DNA from: Nitrospira sp.
Lineage (GTDB): Bacteria; Nitrospirota; Nitrospiria; Nitrospirales; Nitrospiraceae
Reading direction: 5' to 3'
Assembly (NCBI GenBank): GCA_015904075.1
Contig: JABMDH010000064.1
Location: forward strand, 1-5,004
DNA: 5,004 nucleotides
Both the position numbers and the translations under genes were made by a program. The notes below the pieces were generated by a model. That model made no database searches. It was not told where the DNA came from and saw nothing but the letters and a program-made list of their open reading frames with translations. Numbering within the stretch: position 1 is the first letter of the stretch; each line of letters opens with the position of its first letter. This document shows, one piece after another, positions 1 through 5,004 of this stretch.

Positions 1-265
1 CTTCGGCGAACACCTGGGAATCATCACCGAACGAGTCGTCATCACGGACGTAAAGAGCAGCACCTATTTCGCCACCGTCTATCTTGAGAACAAAGGCGTG
101 ACCCGCACCGTCGATGCCAGACCCAGCGATGCCATCGGATTAGCCATCCGCTGCCACGCTCCGGTTTATGTCACACCGGATGTCTGGAAACGACGCACCG
201 GCCAAAACCTGGATGCGTGGCTGAATAAACTTGAAACCAAGAACATCGGAGCGCAGGAAGTTTAG
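1..265 (+). CDS. Bifunctional nuclease (DUF151) domain protein, 3' part only
   Basis: The reading frame is open from base 2 to a TAG at 263-265 and gives the last 87 residues; the start lies outside the window. The piece carries the core of the DUF151/BFN family: a strand-rich stretch (VVITDVKSSTYFATVYLE, about residues 12-29 of the fragment) followed by the family's hallmark DARPSDAIGLAIR and APVYV. The family is known from a Thermotoga structure and from plant bifunctional nucleases reported to have DNase and RNase activity, but the role of most bacterial members is unsettled. The C-terminal tail of about 30 residues (from WKRRTGQN) shows no further domain. The gene ends 44 bp before rplM with no terminator between them, so it may be co-transcribed with the ribosomal genes. 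I am confident of the family and not of the cellular function. Confidence 0.85.
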   Translation, partial: FGEHLGIITERVVITDVKSSTYFATVYLENKGVTRTVDARPSDAIGLAIRCHAPVYVTPDVWKRRTGQNLDAWLNKLETKNIGAQEV

Positions 266-309
266 TATCCATCACGCAGTTCATTTTTAGGAGAAGTGGA
301 GACCGTGCT

Positions 310-735
310 ATGACCTATCTCGAAAAACCAGCCGACGTAAAAGAAACCTGGCATCTGGTAGACGCAGAAGGAAAAACCTTGGGCCGCCTCGCCGCTCGCG
401 TGGCCGGCATCCTGAGAGGGAAACATCGCCCGACCTTTACTCCGAACGTCGATCTGGGCGACCATGTCGTCATCGTCAATGCCGAAAAAATTCACGTATC
501 CGGCAATAAGATGAAAGACAAACTCTACCGGCACCATTCCGGTTATCCCGGGGGACTCAAAACGACCAGCGCCGAGCACCTGTTTCGGAAAGATCCAACC
601 GAGCTGCTGGTTCGAGCCATCGAGGGCATGCTCCCCAAGAATCCACTCGGCAACGGCATGGCCAAGAAGCTCCGGGTCTATACCGGGCCTAACCATCCAC
701 ATCACGCACAAAAGCCGGAACCGATTTCTCTATAA
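310..735 (+). CDS. rplM: 50S ribosomal protein L13
   Basis: L13 is an early-assembling protein of the large ribosomal subunit that binds 23S rRNA. The 141-residue product matches the usual bacterial length (142 in E. coli) and is collinear with it: WHLVDAEGKTLGRLA at 14-28, LRGKHRP at 35-41, the D-GD-V-V-NA-K segment at 48-60, HHSGYPGG at 75-82, and the L13 signature region around EGMLPKNPLGNGMAKKL at 105-121. The ATG at 310 is supported by GGAG at 298-301, 8 bases upstream; a second SD-like AGGAG at 289-293 is too distant. The product starts at the position expected for L13 homologues. rpsI follows 31 bp later, which is the near-universal L13-S9 operon pair. The gap to the upstream DUF151 gene is only 44 bp and I see no convincing promoter in it, so the promoter may lie further upstream. 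Confidence 0.97.
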   Translation: MTYLEKPADVKETWHLVDAEGKTLGRLAARVAGILRGKHRPTFTPNVDLGDHVVIVNAEKIHVSGNKMKDKLYRHHSGYPGGLKTTSAEHLFRKDPTELLVRAIEGMLPKNPLGNGMAKKLRVYTGPNHPHHAQKPEPISL

Positions 736-751
736 GCACAGAATCAGATAG

Positions 752-758
752 AAGGAGG
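752..758 (+). promoter_or_regulatory. Strong Shine-Dalgarno of rpsI
   Basis: AAGGAGG lies 8 bases before the ATG at 767. It fixes the rpsI start and rules out the overlapping alternative frames. Its strength fits a gene whose product is needed in equal amount to L13. Confidence 0.85.
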
Positions 759-766
759 CGAGTCGC

Positions 767-1159
767 ATGGCAGTGGCAACACAGTACGCAACAGGTCGAA
801 GAAAATGTGCAGTCGCAAGAGCCTGGGTCACCGGCACTGCCGGTGAGATTACCGTCAATGAAAAGCCGTTGGAGAAGGCCTTCCCGCGCCTCACGCTCCG
901 GCAAATCATCCAGTTGCCTCTTGAAATGGCCGGGGTCATGGGCAAGTATTCGATCAGCGCCACCGTCTACGGCGGTGGACCGGCCGGACAAGCCGGCGCG
1001 CTTCGCCATGCAATTGCCAGAGCCCTTGTCGCAATGACTCCGACCACGCGGCCTCCGCTCAAAAAAGAGGGATTGCTCACAAGAGACTCTCGCGTGAAAG
1101 AACGAAAGAAGTACGGACAAAAGGGAGCCCGTAAGCGCTTCCAGTACTCCAAGCGCTAA
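767..1159 (+). CDS. rpsI: 30S ribosomal protein S9
   Basis: S9 is a small-subunit protein of the 30S head whose C-terminal tail reaches toward the P-site tRNA. The product has 130 residues, the same as E. coli S9. Conserved elements appear in order: the N-terminal TGRRK motif at 9-13, VYGGGPAGQAGALRHAIARAL at 68-87 and beyond, the LLTRDSRVKERKK segment at 103-115, and the basic tail ending in SKR (128-130), where the last arginine is the residue known to contact P-site tRNA. The ATG at 767 has an AAGGAGG 8 bases upstream. It is the second gene of the rplM-rpsI pair and is followed by an intrinsic terminator 29 bases after the stop codon. There is no sign of truncation. Confidence 0.97.
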   Translation: MAVATQYATGRRKCAVARAWVTGTAGEITVNEKPLEKAFPRLTLRQIIQLPLEMAGVMGKYSISATVYGGGPAGQAGALRHAIARALVAMTPTTRPPLKKEGLLTRDSRVKERKKYGQKGARKRFQYSKR

Positions 1160-1164
1160 CGCAT

Positions 1165-1205
1165 CGAGAAGCCGGTATTCGACACAAGAAAGGGAAGGCT
1201 TCTCG
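1165..1205 (+). promoter_or_regulatory. Possible antiterminator pairing overlapping the rpsI terminator
   Basis: CGAGAAGCC at 1165-1173 is a perfect 9-bp reverse complement of GGCTTCTCG at 1197-1205. The 3' partner consists of the last three bases of the terminator's 5' arm, its loop and the first base of its 3' arm, so this hairpin and the upper terminator stem cannot both form. The two arms are separated by 23 bases. During transcription this pairing could form before the terminator's 3' arm is fully made. The pairing is visible in the sequence; a regulatory role is inference, and a chance match is possible. Confidence 0.35.
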
Positions 1206-1218
1206 CCTTCCCTTTTTT
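1189..1218 (+). terminator. Intrinsic terminator after rpsI
   Basis: AAAGGGAAGGC at 1189-1199 pairs perfectly over 11 bp with GCCTTCCCTTT at 1205-1215, closing a 5-base TTCTC loop. A run of six T residues (1213-1218) begins inside the stem and continues past it. This is a textbook Rho-independent terminator and should end the rplM-rpsI transcript. The 5' arm's top three bases and the loop are also complementary to 1165-1173, giving a competing structure that is listed separately. Confidence 0.9.
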
Positions 1219-1264
1219 GTGCCCGACGGCAAATTGACTCTTACCAATCAGCAGGTCACCTACG

Positions 1265-2317
1265 ATGGGCAAGAAGTTTCGAGTGGCAATTGCAGGCGCC
1301 AGCGGATATGCCGGCGCAGAACTCGTTCGGCTCGCCGCCGCACATCCCTTTTATGAAATTACTGCCGTCACGTCCGAGAAATCGGCCGGCCAGCTGGTAT
1401 CCACTGTTTTCCCCAATCTCACTGGCATCGTAGAACATCGCTTCGAAGCGCTGGCTCCAGAAGCCTTGGCTGAACGGGCGGACGCAGTGTTCCTGGCGCT
1501 TCCTCACACCAAGTCACAGGACCCGGTCGCGTTGTGTATGAAAGCGGGCAAGCTGGTGGTCGATCTCAGTGCCGATTATCGCCTCAAGGATGTCGCCGCC
1601 TACGAACAGTGGTACCAAACTCCGCATACGCACCCAGGCCTCTTAGGAGAAGCGGTCTATGGTTTGCCGGAACTCCATCGGGAAGCCATCGCCAAGGCAA
1701 GGCTTGTCGCCTCGCCGGGCTGTTATCCGACTGCCGCAATCTTGCAGTTGGCGCCCCTCATCGCCAAGAATCTGGTACAGCCGGATCTGATTGTGATCGA
1801 TGCAAAGTCCGGGATCTCCGGAGCCGGACGCAGTCCTGCTCTCCCCTATCACTTCCCGGAAGCCCATGAATCACTGGAGCCGTATAAGATCGGCAAGCAT
1901 CGGCATATTCCAGAGATTGAACAAGAGTTGTCCGGCATAATCGGAAAGACCGGAGCGGTAACCGTCACCTTTACACCGCACTTAGTGCCGATGAATCGCG
2001 GAATTCTCAGTACGGCATATTGCAAGCTGGTGCATGACATGACGCTTGCCGACCTCCGGTCCTTGTATCGGGAGTTTTACAAGGGAGAGCGGTTTGTCCG
2101 GCTCTATGAGGATATCGTTCCCAATCCCCGATACCTCAAAGGCTCTAATTTTTGCGACGTCGGAGTCTATACCGATCCTCGAGCCGGATGGGTAGTGACA
2201 GTCGCGGCCGTCGATAATCTGGTAAAAGGTGCCGCAGGCCAGGCCATTCAAGCCATGAATCTGATGATGGGACTCCCTGAAGAAAGCGGGCTTACCCTGC
2301 CGAGCAGCTACCCGTAG
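1265..2317 (+). CDS. argC: N-acetyl-gamma-glutamyl-phosphate reductase
   Basis: ArgC catalyses the NADPH-dependent reduction of N-acetyl-glutamyl-5-phosphate to N-acetylglutamate semialdehyde, the third step of arginine (ornithine) biosynthesis in the cytoplasm. The 350-residue product has the family's usual length for the type 1 enzyme. The Rossmann nucleotide-binding motif GASGYAGAELVRL is at 11-23. The catalytic cysteine is Cys153 in ASPGCYPTAA, and the KHRHIPEIEQ motif at 211-220 carries the conserved active-site histidine region. TPHLVPMNRGI (238-247) and VDNLVKGAAGQAIQAMN (317-332) are also conserved. The ATG at 1265 is preceded by a weak SD, AGG at 1253-1255, and directly gives the Rossmann strand, so the start fits the family. 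It begins 46 bp after the T-run of the rpsI terminator and ends in tandem TAG TGA stops. No other arginine gene is visible nearby. The rplM-rpsI-argC order is, from memory, also found in Geobacter-like and Nitrospira-like genomes. Confidence 0.97.
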   Translation: MGKKFRVAIAGASGYAGAELVRLAAAHPFYEITAVTSEKSAGQLVSTVFPNLTGIVEHRFEALAPEALAERADAVFLALPHTKSQDPVALCMKAGKLVVDLSADYRLKDVAAYEQWYQTPHTHPGLLGEAVYGLPELHREAIAKARLVASPGCYPTAAILQLAPLIAKNLVQPDLIVIDAKSGISGAGRSPALPYHFPEAHESLEPYKIGKHRHIPEIEQELSGIIGKTGAVTVTFTPHLVPMNRGILSTAYCKLVHDMTLADLRSLYREFYKGERFVRLYEDIVPNPRYLKGSNFCDVGVYTDPRAGWVVTVAAVDNLVKGAAGQAIQAMNLMMGLPEESGLTLPSSYP

Positions 2318-2474
2318 TGACCAACTGACAGCCATCAACTTTTTATCTCACACTGCCAACATCTGACCGTGAAGACAAACCAAACAGGGACTGTGATAGC
2401 GTACCGAGGCTTTAGCAGTGGCACTAATCTATTCGTCCAATTTCGGACCGATAGAACATATTCAAATTCAACAT
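2318..2474 (+). other. argC-rpsB intergenic region, upstream part, no gene seen
   Basis: These 157 bases are less GC-rich than the flanking genes and should hold the rpsB promoter. No site is convincing. Two weak candidates are GTGACC (2317-2322) with TTTTAT (2341-2346) at an 18-bp spacing, and AAGACA (2372-2377) with an extended TGTGATAGC (2392-2400) at a 17-bp spacing. No terminator hairpin is seen after argC; the T-run at 2340-2344 has no stem before it, so read-through from argC is also possible. An open frame from a GTG at 2369 to a TGA at 2561-2563 (64 codons) lacks an SD and resembles no family I know, so I do not call it a gene. Confidence 0.4.
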
Positions 2475-2539
2475 CGGCGCACAGACGCGCCGCTTGGCTT
2501 GAGAATAAGGGGCAGGTCCCCTCGTCCGTCGCACGGGCG
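2475..2539 (+). promoter_or_regulatory. Structured leader upstream of rpsB, three consecutive hairpins
   Basis: Three stem-loops can be drawn directly. The first pairs CGGCGC (2475-2480) with GCGCCG (2487-2492) around a 6-base loop. The second pairs AGGGG (2508-2512) with CCCCT (2518-2522) around CAGGT. The third pairs CGTCCGT (2523-2529) with ACGGGCG (2533-2539), seven pairs including one T-G wobble, around a CGC triloop. The second and third abut with no spacer and could stack. The array ends 15 bases before the rpsB SD. In other bacteria S2 represses its own mRNA through a leader structure, so this is a plausible autoregulatory leader; I did not match it to the known S2 leader motif. Confidence 0.4.
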
Positions 2540-2554
2540 CTCTGCAAGTCTCGG

Positions 2555-2563
2555 AGGAGGTGA
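2555..2563 (+). promoter_or_regulatory. Very strong Shine-Dalgarno of rpsB
   Basis: AGGAGGTGA is a nine-base perfect complement to the 3' end of bacterial 16S rRNA, and its GGAGG core lies 7 bases before the ATG at 2568. It decides the rpsB start. A longer in-frame opening from an ATG at 2418 would add 50 residues absent from S2 proteins and is rejected. Confidence 0.9.
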
Positions 2564-2567
2564 AGGC

Positions 2568-2831
2568 ATGGCAGTCGTAGCAATCAAGGAACTCTTGGAA
2601 GCCGGTGTGCACTTCGGGCACCAAACGAACCGCTGGAATCCAAAAATGAAGAGGTTCCTCTTCGGCGAGCGGAACGGTATCTATATCATCGATCTCCAAC
2701 AGACGCTCGCACGCATGGAACAGGCCTATGCCTTCGTCCGGGATATCGTGGCAGGGGGCGACTCCGTCCTATTCATCGGCACCAAGCGTCAGGCGGCGGA
2801 AATCCTCGAAGGGCAAATATGTTCTTCGTGA
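2568..2831 (+). CDS. rpsB: rpsB fragment, N-terminal part of S2 (87 residues)
   Basis: This piece starts at the true S2 start ([20 protein letters not shown]) with the strong SD. It carries the conserved [16 protein letters not shown] motif (residues 15-30), the [13 protein letters not shown] strand-helix (38-50) and [14 protein letters not shown] (67-80). After Glu81 the sequence leaves the S2 frame and adds six unrelated residues (GQICSS) before the stop. Alone it would lack most of the S2 alpha/beta domain and its coiled-coil arm, so it is unlikely to fold as a working S2. Confidence 0.85.
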   Translation: MAVVAIKELLEAGVHFGHQTNRWNPKMKRFLFGERNGIYIIDLQQTLARMEQAYAFVRDIVAGGDSVLFIGTKRQAAEILEGQICSS

Positions 2832-3328
2832 ACCAACGCTGGCTGGGCGGCATGCTGACGAATTTCCAGACCATCCGCCGCAGCATCGACAAAATGAAGA
2901 AAATGGAAGCCACGCTGGAGAATCCCAGCGCGCACGGCCTCAAGAAAAAAGAAATCCTGCTGATGCAGAAGGACATCGCCAAGCTCCAAAAGTACCTCTC
3001 CGGCATCAAGAACATGCGCGGCCTTCCGGGCGCCGTCTTCGTACTCGACACCAGAATCGAAAAAATCGCCGTCCAAGAGGCGACCAGGCTGGATATTCCC
3101 GTCATCGCCATCCTGGACAGCAATTGCGATCCGGATTACATCACCCACCCGATTCCGGGAAACGACGATGCAATCCGTTCGATCAAGCTCATTACGTCCA
3201 AGATTGCCGACGCGTGCATCGAAGGCGCACACCTCAAGACTCAGCGTGAAGAAGCGGAGTTCCCGACTGCGCCGGCCGGCGGCGACAAGAAACCCGCTGC
3301 GCGCCTTGAAAGCGCCCCGGCGTCATAA
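2819..3328 (+). CDS. rpsB: rpsB fragment, C-terminal part of S2 (169 residues)
   Basis: This frame holds the remainder of S2: [18 protein letters not shown] at 2-19, the charged helical arm (about 20-65, rich in Lys and Glu), [12 protein letters not shown] near 72-84, [13 protein letters not shown] near 98-110 and [14 protein letters not shown] near 117-130, followed by an Ala/Pro-rich tail. The homology extends a few codons upstream of the ATG at 2819 (R-R-A-N before M in this frame), so this Met is an internal residue of the intact protein and not a natural start. It has no good SD, only GAAGGGC about 5 bases upstream. Translation by re-initiation is conceivable because the frame overlaps the upstream stop, but nothing in the sequence favours a deliberate two-piece S2. 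Confidence 0.85.
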   Translation: MFFVNQRWLGGMLTNFQTIRRSIDKMKKMEATLENPSAHGLKKKEILLMQKDIAKLQKYLSGIKNMRGLPGAVFVLDTRIEKIAVQEATRLDIPVIAILDSNCDPDYITHPIPGNDDAIRSIKLITSKIADACIEGAHLKTQREEAEFPTAPAGGDKKPAARLESAPAS

Positions 3329-3340
3329 CACAAGTTCATA

Positions 3341-3370
3341 CGTTCAGTACCGTACTCTCTCGGTCGAACG
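3341..3370 (+). promoter_or_regulatory. Imperfect hairpin in the rpsB-tsf spacer
   Basis: CGTTC (3341-3345) pairs with GAACG (3366-3370). After a small internal loop, ACCG (3349-3352) pairs with CGGT (3361-3364), closing an 8-base loop. No T-run follows, so it is not a Rho-independent terminator. It ends 10 bases before the tsf SD at 3381-3385. Possible roles are mRNA processing, or setting the S2 to EF-Ts ratio; the rpsB-tsf gap is known to hold an attenuating structure in E. coli. Function here is inference. Confidence 0.35.
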
Positions 3371-3372
3371 GC

Positions 3373-3386
3373 GAAGGATGAAGGAT
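3373..3386 (+). repeat. Tandem GAAGGAT pair containing the tsf ribosome binding site
   Basis: GAAGGAT occurs twice back to back (3373-3379 and 3380-3386). The AAGGA of the second copy (3381-3385) lies 9 bases before the tsf ATG at 3395 and is the likely SD. The first copy is about 16 bases away and may act as a standby site or be accidental. The junction also creates an ATG at 3378 that opens only 12 codons in another frame. Confidence 0.5.
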
Positions 3387-3394
3387 AACGGACC

Positions 3395-3991
3395 ATGGCA
3401 GGATCAAGTCAGCTAGTTAAAGAACTTCGAGAAAAAACAGGCGCCGGCATTCTGGATTGCCAGAAAGCGCTTGTCGAAAACGGCAATGACATTGAGAAGT
3501 CGATCGACTATCTCCGTCAAAAAGGGCTCGCGGCCGCCGCGAAGAAGTCCGGGCGTGAGACGAACCAGGGACTGGTTCACGCCTATATTCATATGGGCGG
3601 AAAGATCGGCGTCCTCATTGAGGTGAACTGCGAGACGGATTTCGTTGCCCGCAATGATGAATTCAAAGCGTTCGTCAACGATCTTGCGCTGCAAGTGGCG
3701 GCGGCGAAGCCGACCTACGTCAAGCGTGAAGACATTCCCAAGGACCTCGTCGACAAAGAACGCGTGATCTACGAAGGACAAGCCAAGGAGATGGGAAAGC
3801 CGCCTGCGGCCTGGCCGAAAATCGTGGATGGGAAACTTGAAAAGTTCTTCCAGGAAAGCTGCCTGATGGAACAATCGTTCATCAAGGATCCGGCCGTGAC
3901 CGTCAAGGACCTCCTGGCCCAGAAAATAGCCAAGATCGGCGAAAACATGAACATCCGCCGCTTCACCCGCTTTCAGCTAGGCGAAGTATGA
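3395..3991 (+). CDS. tsf: Elongation factor Ts, short form
   Basis: EF-Ts is the cytoplasmic guanine-nucleotide exchange factor that strips GDP from EF-Tu. The 198-residue product aligns from end to end with the short Thermus-type factor (196 residues) and lacks the extra C-terminal subdomain and coiled-coil of the E. coli form (about 280). The N-terminal UBA-like domain ([20 protein letters not shown], 7-26, to about 43) is followed by the EF-Tu-contacting motif [10 protein letters not shown] (78-87), which includes the TDFV signature. The C-terminal [20 protein letters not shown] is near 178-197. The start at 3395 is supported by AAGGA 9 bases upstream and by alignment with homologues. It lies 66 bp after rpsB, the conserved pairing, and its stop TGA overlaps the pyrH ATG (ATGA), implying translational coupling. 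Confidence 0.97.
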   Translation: MAGSSQLVKELREKTGAGILDCQKALVENGNDIEKSIDYLRQKGLAAAAKKSGRETNQGLVHAYIHMGGKIGVLIEVNCETDFVARNDEFKAFVNDLALQVAAAKPTYVKREDIPKDLVDKERVIYEGQAKEMGKPPAAWPKIVDGKLEKFFQESCLMEQSFIKDPAVTVKDLLAQKIAKIGENMNIRRFTRFQLGEV

Positions 3992-4713
3992 CCTCTGCCA
4001 AATACCGGCGCCTCCTTCTGAAAGTCAGCGGGGAGATGCTCGCCGGTGAGCAGGGCTACGGCATTCAACCCTCTATTCTCCAAGGCCTGGCAGAAGAGAT
4101 CGCCTCCGTTTCCGCCCTCGGTACCCAAGTTGCCGTAGTCATCGGAGGCGGAAACATTTTTCGCGGTATCGCAGCCAGCGCGTCCGGCATGGAACGCGCC
4201 TCCGCCGATTACATGGGGATGCTTGCCACGGTCCTCAATGCCCTTGCGCTGCAAAACGCGCTGGAGAAAGCCGGCGTCATCACCCGCGTACAATCCGCCA
4301 TCGAGATGCGGCAACTGGCGGAAGGCTATATCCGCCGGAGAGCGATCCGTCATCTGGAAAAAAACCGGGTGGTCATCTTCGCCGGCGGCACCGGCAATCC
4401 CTATTTCTCGACCGACACCGCCGCTGCACTGCGCGCAATGGAAATCGGCGCGCAAGTCATTATGAAAGGCACTAAGGTGGACGGCATTTATGATGCCGAT
4501 CCGATGAAACATCCTGAGGCAAAGAAGTACTCGGAAATCCCCTTTATGTCGATCTTGAATCAGAACCTCAAAGTGATGGATGCAACGGCAATCAGCCTGT
4601 GCATGGATAACAATCTGCCCTTGATCGTGTTCAATCTCAAAGTACAGGGCAACTTCAAACGTGTGGCAACAGGCGAACCAATCGGGACCCTGGTCACACC
4701 CAGCAACCGCTGA
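3988..4713 (+). CDS. pyrH: Uridylate kinase (UMP kinase)
   Basis: PyrH phosphorylates UMP to UDP using ATP, the committed step toward UTP and CTP; bacterial enzymes are hexamers, typically activated by GTP and inhibited by UTP. The 241-residue product equals the E. coli length and belongs to the amino-acid kinase fold. Visible motifs are LKVSGE (11-16, with the phosphate-binding Lys12), [10 protein letters not shown] (51-60), the UMP-site region [16 protein letters not shown] (73-88, with Asp74), [15 protein letters not shown] (132-146) and [13 protein letters not shown] (160-172, nucleotide binding), then [10 protein letters not shown] (195-204). The ATG overlaps the tsf stop by four bases and has only a weak SD (TAGGCGA near 3978-3984) inside tsf, so translation probably depends on coupling to tsf. 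frr follows after 20 bp in the classical rpsB-tsf-pyrH-frr order. Confidence 0.97.
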   Translation: MTSAKYRRLLLKVSGEMLAGEQGYGIQPSILQGLAEEIASVSALGTQVAVVIGGGNIFRGIAASASGMERASADYMGMLATVLNALALQNALEKAGVITRVQSAIEMRQLAEGYIRRRAIRHLEKNRVVIFAGGTGNPYFSTDTAAALRAMEIGAQVIMKGTKVDGIYDADPMKHPEAKKYSEIPFMSILNQNLKVMDATAISLCMDNNLPLIVFNLKVQGNFKRVATGEPIGTLVTPSNR

Positions 4714-4733
4714 CCCGATTACGGAGTGTCGCC

Positions 4734-5004
4734 ATGTCCAACGCCGCCCCCACCAAGCAAAAACTCACGACTCATATGGACCAGGCTGTAGAACATTTGA
4801 AGCGGGACCTCGCCGGTCTCCGCACCGGCCGGGCCTCAGTTGCACTTCTGGACGGAGTGCGCGTCGACTATTACGGCACCATGACGCCGCTGAAGCAGGT
4901 CTCCAATATCTCTACGCCGGAAGCACGATTGCTCACCATCCAACCCTGGGAACCGAACCTGATTAAAGAAATTGAGAAGGCCCTGGCCAATTCAGGATTG
5001 GGAT
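4734..5004 (+). CDS. frr: Ribosome recycling factor, 5' part only
   Basis: RRF works with EF-G to split ribosomes after termination. The frame is open from the ATG at 4734 to the window end, giving 90 residues of an expected 185 or so. Residues 29-35 (LRTGRAS) are the family hallmark in the long helix of domain I. They are followed by LLDGVRVDYYGTMTPLKQVSNIS (38-60), which enters domain II, then ARLLTIQPWEPNLIKEIEKAL (64-84) and NSGLG. GGAG at 4723-4726 lies 7 bases before the ATG and supports this start over the internal Met15; the distance to RTGRA (R30 here, R28 in E. coli) also fits. It is 20 bp downstream of pyrH and surely in the same operon. The gene is cut by the window edge, not damaged. 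Confidence 0.96.
   Translation, partial: MSNAAPTKQKLTTHMDQAVEHLKRDLAGLRTGRASVALLDGVRVDYYGTMTPLKQVSNISTPEARLLTIQPWEPNLIKEIEKALANSGLG

Larger units (their letters stand above)
2568..3328 (+). pseudogene. rpsB: 30S ribosomal protein S2, broken by a frameshift
   Basis: S2 joins the 30S subunit late, near the 16S rRNA 3' domain, and is needed for binding of S1 and for initiation. The gene is split over two frames. Frame one runs from the ATG at 2568 to a TGA at 2829-2831 and encodes the N-terminal third; the rest continues in another frame up to the TAA at 3326-3328. In E. coli and B. subtilis S2, 15 residues separate GTKR/GTKK from FFVN/YYVN. Here the corresponding DNA (2790-2821) is 32 bases instead of 45, a shortfall of 13 nt, which is four codons plus one base. 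Both halves are otherwise well conserved, with no further stops or decay, so the lesion is recent or an assembly or sequencing error. Because rpsB is usually essential, an error is the leading explanation unless a second copy exists. The neighbouring tsf is the expected partner. Confidence 0.9.

Noticed and set aside
689..1120. 143-codon minus-strand frame opposite rpsI, and similar long minus-strand frames opposite rplM, tsf and pyrH
   Set aside because: They mirror strongly conserved plus-strand genes, show no family motifs, and are typical shadow frames in moderately GC-rich coding DNA.
2321..2349. CTGACA at 2325-2330 as a -35 with the T-rich stretch behind it as a -10
   Set aside because: CTGACA is a good -35 match, but the nearest T/A-rich hexamer (TTATCT, 2343-2348) is only 12 bp away, and the hexamer at 17 bp (TCACAC) does not resemble a -10.
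2369..2563. 64-codon frame from a GTG in the argC-rpsB gap, ending inside the rpsB SD region
   Set aside because: No SD before the GTG, no family resemblance, and its 3' half coincides with the hairpin-rich leader; the frame is better explained by chance in a stretch without stops.
2418..2567. A 50-residue N-terminal extension of S2 from the in-frame ATG at 2418
   Set aside because: S2 proteins begin close to [20 protein letters not shown], and an AGGAGGTGA lies 7 bases before the ATG at 2568.
2811..2821. Programmed ribosomal frameshifting as the explanation of the rpsB break
   Set aside because: A one-base slip would still leave the protein four residues short in a conserved segment, and there is no slippery heptamer or following stem of the usual kind.
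3378..3416. 12-codon frame ([12 protein letters not shown]) overlapping the tsf start, a possible regulatory upstream peptide
   Set aside because: Its ATG has SD-like bases only directly adjacent to it, too close for use, and it arises from the GAAGGAT duplication; nothing else supports translation.

Overview
This window is a bacterial housekeeping locus for translation, with one arginine-biosynthesis gene set inside it. All recognisable genes are on the + strand. Dense packing, good Shine-Dalgarno (SD) sequences, a GC content that looks to be in the mid-50s percent (by eye), a short Thermus-type EF-Ts of about 198 residues and the order rplM-rpsI-argC followed by rpsB-tsf-pyrH-frr suggest a Nitrospirota (Nitrospira-like) genome or a deltaproteobacterial relative. 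This placement rests on protein style and gene order, not on a database search.

Layout. Positions 1-265 hold the 3' end of a DUF151/bifunctional nuclease domain gene. Positions 310-1159 hold rplM (L13) and rpsI (S9), the usual two-gene ribosomal operon, closed by a strong intrinsic terminator at 1189-1218. argC (1265-2317), an arginine biosynthesis enzyme, follows only 46 bp after the terminator T-run. A 250-bp non-coding gap (2318-2567) comes next; its 3' part can fold into three hairpins just upstream of rpsB. Positions 2568-3328 hold rpsB (S2), which is broken by an apparent 13-nt deletion near 2808-2818. tsf (EF-Ts, 3395-3991), pyrH (UMP kinase, 3988-4713) and the 5' half of frr (ribosome recycling factor, from 4734) complete the conserved cluster. 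tsf and pyrH overlap by ATGA.

How the genes work together. L13, S9 and S2 are ribosome components. EF-Ts recharges EF-Tu, and RRF splits post-termination ribosomes. PyrH makes UDP for RNA and cell-wall precursors. ArgC is metabolically separate and is probably a neighbour by position.

The window does not show a novel multi-gene system. The points worth a second look are the frameshift in the normally essential rpsB, an alternative 9-bp pairing that competes with the rpsI terminator in front of argC, and the structured RNA segments before rpsB and between rpsB and tsf.
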